The notes under the pieces: generated by a model
Databases searched by the model: none
What the model saw: only the letters and a program-made list of their open reading frames with translations
Told to the model about the DNA's origin: nothing
Position numbers and translations under genes: made by a program
Part shown: positions 6,661-9,366 of the stretch, in pieces
Layout of the letters: each line of letters starts with the position of its first letter
How positions within the stretch are numbered: the stretch's first letter is position 1
Origin: Thermococcus sp.
Lineage (GTDB): Archaea; Methanobacteriota_B; Thermococci; Thermococcales; Thermococcaceae
Assembly: GCA_027074805.1 (NCBI GenBank)
Contig: JALTCK010000032.1
Location: 1 to 9,366 of the forward strand
Direction: 5' to 3'
DNA: 9,366 bases

Positions 6661-6676
6661 ATATTTAAATTTTTCT
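6661..6676 (-). promoter_or_regulatory. BRE/TATA promoter of the RiPP-like cassette
   Basis: On the minus strand AGAAAAA (6676-6670) is followed by TTTAAATAT (6669-6661), a good purine-rich BRE plus archaeal TATA box. Transcription would begin near 6640, giving a leader of about 31 bases with GGAGG before the ATG at 6608. It is the only strong promoter seen ahead of the four genes, so they are probably one transcription unit. Confidence 0.6.
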
Positions 6677-6746
6677 TGAACTCATAATTTCAAACACTTA
6701 GTTCTAAATATTCGGAAAATCCTAAGGGTCACCATTAAAAGAGCTT

Positions 6747-6782
6747 TGAGAAAATCTCCGATTGGAGTGTAACCTACTCAAT
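6747..6782 (-). terminator. Possible stem-loop and T-run after the Memo gene
   Basis: Downstream of the Memo stop, the minus strand has ATTGAGT-AGGTTAC-ACTCCAAT (6782-6761), a stem with one bulged C, followed by GAGATTTTCTC. It could end the Memo transcript before the cassette promoter. The rest of the Memo-cassette gap (to about 6836) shows only A/T-rich sequence and no convincing gene. Confidence 0.3.
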
Positions 6783-6836
6783 ATAATGAAGAAGTGCATA
6801 CAAGAGGATAATAACTCAAGGACTCAACCCTTTCGC

Positions 6837-7709
6837 TCACTTCCGCATCACGATGCTCGCGTAGCCAACAACAGCATCGGTCGAGCGGCTCACCTCGAAG
6901 CTGGTTGTGTAGTGCAGGAGCTCAGCCTCAAGAGCTCCAGCGAGGCGCGAGTAGACTATCGCCGTCCCAACTCCTCCAGGCCCGCACATCGTGTGCCTCA
7001 TCTCCCTGAGTTCCCTGAACATTCCCTTCACGTCGAAGTCGAGGATCCTCCTTATTACCCGGAAGTCCCACTCCTTTATCCTGTGGGGCAGCTCCTCCGC
7101 CCGAACTCTGAAGGGCACGTAGCCGTACATTGGCCCGTAGTGCATGAAGTCGGTGCTCGCTATCACAACGACGTCCCTTCCGAGCTCCTCAGAGGCTTCA
7201 AGAATCGCCCTGCCGAGATCTTCAGCTACGTCCTCGTCCTGCATCCCCAAAGTTATGGGAACTATCCTGACGTCCTTTCCTGCCTTCTCAGCCAGGTACT
7301 GGATGAACGGCACCTGGACCTCTATTGAGTGCTCGTAGGTGTGGGCGGTATCATCGAGGTCGGCTATGCCAGAGAGCCTCGCGATGGCTTTGGCCATCTC
7401 CGCATCGACCTCAACCTCACCGAGCGGGGTAAGCCATTTTCCTGATGGATAGACCGCTATCGGCGAGCCTAATCCGGTGTGATTCGGACCGAGGATGACA
7501 AAGGTCTCAGGAAGGCCGTCCTCAAAGATGGCTCTGTACGTCCTGCTGGCTGTATAGCCCGAGAATATGTAGCCAGCGTGAGGCGCAACTCCAGCCGTGA
7601 TTTGCCTCTCGCTCCCCTCCTCGCCGAGGCCCCTGAAGAACTCCTCCAGCATCTCCACCAGTTCCTCGTCAGCGGGATAGAAGCTCCCAGCGACGGCAGG
7701 ATACCTCAT
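6837..7709 (-). CDS. Memo-family protein (MEMO1/AMMECR-associated, dioxygenase-like fold)
   Basis: A 290-residue full-length Memo-family protein, found across archaea and as MEMO1 in animals, with a fold like class III extradiol dioxygenases. It opens with the family hallmark MRYPAVAGSFYPAD. Metal-site residues are intact by comparison with human MEMO1: H44 in APHAGYIFSG, H77 in LGPNHTG and C242 in MCGPGG; EHSIEVQ (127-132) and DFMHYG (H190) are further conserved family motifs. The biochemical role in archaea is unsettled: human MEMO1 has been linked to metal binding and redox signalling, and no reaction can be assigned here. GGAGGTGGT just before the ATG at 7709 fixes the start. It has its own TATA box within the end of the upstream threonine synthase gene, so it can be transcribed alone. 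Confidence 0.93.
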   Translation of the reverse strand: MRYPAVAGSFYPADEELVEMLEEFFRGLGEEGSERQITAGVAPHAGYIFSGYTASRTYRAIFEDGLPETFVILGPNHTGLGSPIAVYPSGKWLTPLGEVEVDAEMAKAIARLSGIADLDDTAHTYEHSIEVQVPFIQYLAEKAGKDVRIVPITLGMQDEDVAEDLGRAILEASEELGRDVVVIASTDFMHYGPMYGYVPFRVRAEELPHRIKEWDFRVIRRILDFDVKGMFRELREMRHTMCGPGGVGTAIVYSRLAGALEAELLHYTTSFEVSRSTDAVVGYASIVMRK

Positions 7710-7714
7710 TTGTC

Positions 7715-7723
7715 ACCACCTCC
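7715..7723 (-). promoter_or_regulatory. Shine-Dalgarno site of the Memo gene
   Basis: GGAGGTGGT on the minus strand, five bases before the ATG at 7709; a near full match to the archaeal 16S rRNA 3' end. Confidence 0.65.
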
Positions 7724-7744
7724 ACCATCCATTTACTACAGAAG

Positions 7745-7759
7745 TTTAAATACCTTCGG
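7745..7759 (-). promoter_or_regulatory. BRE/TATA promoter of the Memo gene
   Basis: On the minus strand CCGAAGG-TATTTAAA (7759-7745) is a strong BRE plus TATA pair. It overlaps the last codons of the threonine synthase-like gene. The predicted start near 7722-7725 leaves a very short leader, right at the GGAGGTGGT site. Confidence 0.6.
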
Positions 7760-8810
7760 TTAGTTTAAGGCCCGAACCGGTCAGGGGCATGAGGACTTTT
7801 GAGCCATCAGATATCTCACCCGCCTCGATCAGTTTCCACGCCGCCGCGAGAACCACCGCCGAGGTGGGTTCAACGAGGAAGCCCACCTTCCTGAGCCAGT
7901 CCCATGCTTCTTCAGTTTCTTCCTCGGTGACGCTCACGCAGAGGCCGTTCGTATCCTCCAGAGTGCGCCTCATCTCCTCCAAGCGGGGAGGTTCCGGAAT
8001 GGCTATGCCATCTGCCAGGATGTTTCTCTCGGGGGAGCGCTTGCAGAGGCTCTCGTAGCCGGCCGCCTGAACCGCAATCATCCGCGGGAGTTCGGGGATT
8101 TCACCCATTCTCTCCAGTTCCCGGAAGCCCTTCCAGAGGCCGAGAAAGAGCGTACCGCTTCCCGTCGGAGCTAAAACATAGTCGGGAAGGCCAACCTGCT
8201 CGTAGGCTTCAAAGGCTGCAGTCTTCGTTCCCTCGATGAAGTAGGGGTTGAGCCAGTGGGTGATATAAGTTAACCCCTCACTCTCAGCAAACTCCACGGC
8301 CCTCTCATGAACCGTCATCCTATCTCCTTCAATGACGTGTATGAATGCGCCGAGTTTTGAGAGTAGGAAGAGTTTTCCGGGCATCATATTGCTGGATACG
8401 AAGGTGTGGACCCTTATCCCGGCCGGAAGGGAATAGAGGGCCATGCTCAGGGCGGCGTTACCTGAGCTGTCGATGACAACCTCGTTCACCCCATCTTCCA
8501 TGAGTTTTGCAACGGTCACGAACGTTCCCCTATCCTTGAAGGAGCCGCTGGGCTGGAGGTACTCGAGTTTGAAGAGGGCAAAGACGGCTCCAATCTGAAG
8601 GGACGTTGTTGGTGTTATCGCTGGAACAGGAGGCGGGAGGTATGTCCCCCCGATAGGGAGGAAGTTGAGGTACCTTCTCATGTCGAGATATGGAAGAAGG
8701 TTACCGAAGAAGTCGTAGTAGTCTCTCTCTACGAGCAGTGTTCCGCCGCAGTTGCAGGTCAGGCGAAAGGTCTCTGGGTACTCCCTTCCGCAGCGTGAAC
8801 AGACGAGCAT
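7746..8810 (-). CDS. thrC: Threonine synthase-like PLP-dependent enzyme
   Basis: A 354-residue fold-type II PLP enzyme, probably making threonine from O-phosphohomoserine in the cytoplasm. An N-terminal zinc-ribbon-like segment (C4-x2-C7 and C19-x-C21) is common in archaeal threonine synthases. LQPSGSFKDRG places the PLP lysine at K92; SSGNAA (115-120) is the cofactor ring loop, PTGSGT (215-220) the phosphate-binding loop, and LTGSG (343-347) a C-terminal PLP contact. The frame opens at a TTG at 8822, but GGTGAT at 8819-8814 precedes the ATG at 8810 (MLVCSRCG), so I use the ATG. Related enzymes such as cysteate synthase or threonine dehydratase share these motifs; the zinc ribbon favours threonine synthase or cysteate synthase. 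It is divergent from the uridine phosphorylase gene. Confidence 0.87.
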   Translation of the reverse strand: MLVCSRCGREYPETFRLTCNCGGTLLVERDYYDFFGNLLPYLDMRRYLNFLPIGGTYLPPPVPAITPTTSLQIGAVFALFKLEYLQPSGSFKDRGTFVTVAKLMEDGVNEVVIDSSGNAALSMALYSLPAGIRVHTFVSSNMMPGKLFLLSKLGAFIHVIEGDRMTVHERAVEFAESEGLTYITHWLNPYFIEGTKTAAFEAYEQVGLPDYVLAPTGSGTLFLGLWKGFRELERMGEIPELPRMIAVQAAGYESLCKRSPERNILADGIAIPEPPRLEEMRRTLEDTNGLCVSVTEEETEEAWDWLRKVGFLVEPTSAVVLAAAWKLIEAGEISDGSKVLMPLTGSGLKLTEGI

Positions 8811-8880
8811 GGTATCACCCAAGGGTTTTTAGGTGGTAATGGGGAATAATAGGCCACAAGAGCATAAAAAGGTGGTTGCT
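8811..8880. promoter_or_regulatory. Divergent promoter region, threonine synthase / uridine phosphorylase
   Basis: This 70-bp gap serves genes on both strands. On the minus strand CTTTTTATG (about 8871-8863) can act as TATA, with a start near 8841 and the GGTGAT site at 8819-8814. On the plus strand GGTTTTTAGG (8824-8833) can act as TATA, with a start near 8853 and GGTGGT at 8871-8876 before the ATG at 8881. The two elements sit at mirrored distances of about 50 bases from their genes, so the transcripts would overlap slightly. Confidence 0.4.
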
Positions 8881-9366
8881 ATGGAGGAGAAGTTTGTTTC
8901 AGCTGAGAGGCCACAGACCGAAGAAGGTTACCAGTACCACATAGCCTGCAAGCCGGGGGACGTTGCACGCTACGTTCTCCTCCCCGGAGACCCTGAGAGG
9001 GTCCCCAAGATAAGCTCCCTCTGGGACGAGACGAGGGAGATAGCCTTTCACCGCGAGTACAGAACGCACACCGGCAAATACAAGGGCGTTCCAATAAGCG
9101 TTACCTCCACGGGGATAGGCGGTCCCTCGACGGCGATAGCCATCGAGGAGCTTGCCGCCATTGGAGCAGACACCTTCATCCGCGTCGGCTCAACTGGCGC
9201 GATACAGCCCGGGATGGAGATAGGAGACCTCATCATAGCCAAAGCGGCCGTTAGACTGGAGGGGACTTCCAAGCAGTACGTAAGGGTTGAATACCCTGCC
9301 GTTGCGGACCTCGAGGTCACGCTCGCCCTGGTGGAGGCCGCTGAAACGCTGGGAATCCCCTACCAC
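8881..9366 (+). CDS. Uridine phosphorylase-like nucleoside phosphorylase, N-terminal part
   Basis: The first 162 residues of a nucleoside phosphorylase-I family enzyme; the frame is open through the window end. Visible signatures are LLPGDPERV (residues 33-41), the phosphate and ribose site loop of uridine phosphorylases, STGIGGPSTAIAIEEL (76-91), and FIRVGSTGAIQPGMEIGDL (99-117), whose R101 and S104/T105 fit the phosphate site. The substrate-specificity region near the C-terminus is missing, so a purine nucleoside phosphorylase cannot be fully excluded, although GDPERV with RVGSTGAIQ is closest to uridine phosphorylase. The enzyme would split uridine to uracil and ribose-1-phosphate in pyrimidine salvage. 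The ATG at 8881 has GGTGGT four bases upstream. Confidence 0.88.
   Translation, partial: MEEKFVSAERPQTEEGYQYHIACKPGDVARYVLLPGDPERVPKISSLWDETREIAFHREYRTHTGKYKGVPISVTSTGIGGPSTAIAIEELAAIGADTFIRVGSTGAIQPGMEIGDLIIAKAAVRLEGTSKQYVRVEYPAVADLEVTLALVEAAETLGIPYH

Noticed and set aside
6729..6799. 25-residue minus-strand frame starting MHFFIILSRLH, considered as a second precursor peptide
   Set aside because: No ribosome site, lies upstream of the cassette promoter, and overlaps a possible terminator.
6762..7328. 188-residue plus-strand open frame
   Set aside because: It lies antisense to the well-supported Memo gene, has proline/histidine-rich shadow composition and no ribosome site.
9048..9320. 90-residue minus-strand open frame
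   Set aside because: Opposite strand of the uridine phosphorylase-like gene, which has clear family motifs.
1..9366. CRISPR array, tRNA, rRNA, insertion sequence
   Set aside because: No regularly spaced repeats, no tRNA or rRNA signatures and no transposase motifs were seen on either strand.

Overview
The window looks like a chromosomal segment of a hyperthermophilic euryarchaeon of the order Thermococcales, most likely a Thermococcus. The evidence is archaeal isoprenoid genes (mevalonate kinase next to isopentenyl phosphate kinase), a Memo-family protein, G-rich Shine-Dalgarno sites (GGAGG/GGTGAT) and TTTAAATA-type TATA boxes. The assignment comes from reading the proteins by eye; no database search was possible.

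Layout. (1) 1-387, plus strand: C-terminal end of an FAD/NAD(P)-dependent disulfide oxidoreductase-family protein. (2) 2190-398, minus strand: mevalonate kinase and isopentenyl phosphate kinase, overlapping by 4 bp, the two kinases of the archaeal modified mevalonate pathway. (3) 2964-2285, minus strand: two overlapping small MNT-type nucleotidyltransferases, both resembling antitoxins of MNT/HEPN systems, with no HEPN partner in the window. (4) 6608-3110, minus strand: an AT-rich four-gene cassette that reads as a RiPP (ribosomally made, post-translationally modified peptide) locus. It holds a 61-residue candidate precursor peptide, a radical SAM/SPASM maturase with an N-terminal PqqD-like recognition domain, an MFS transporter and a class I SAM-dependent methyltransferase. 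(5) 7709-6837, minus strand: Memo-family protein. (6) 8810-7746, minus strand: threonine synthase-like PLP enzyme. (7) 8881 to the window end, plus strand: uridine phosphorylase-like nucleoside phosphorylase, divergent from (6) and cut by the window edge.

How it fits together. The flanking genes are GC-rich housekeeping genes. Between mevalonate kinase and Memo lies an accessory segment of about 4.5 kb, and its RiPP part is visibly more AT-rich than both flanks. The cassette has its own TATA box before the peptide gene, tight spacing between genes, and Shine-Dalgarno sites that set the starts of the transporter (GTG) and the methyltransferase (ATG) inside longer open frames. A working model, inferred only: the fused PqqD-like domain binds the small peptide, the radical SAM/SPASM core installs a crosslink or other modification, the methyltransferase adds a methyl group, and the MFS protein exports the product or gives immunity. 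This cassette is the most interesting part of the window.
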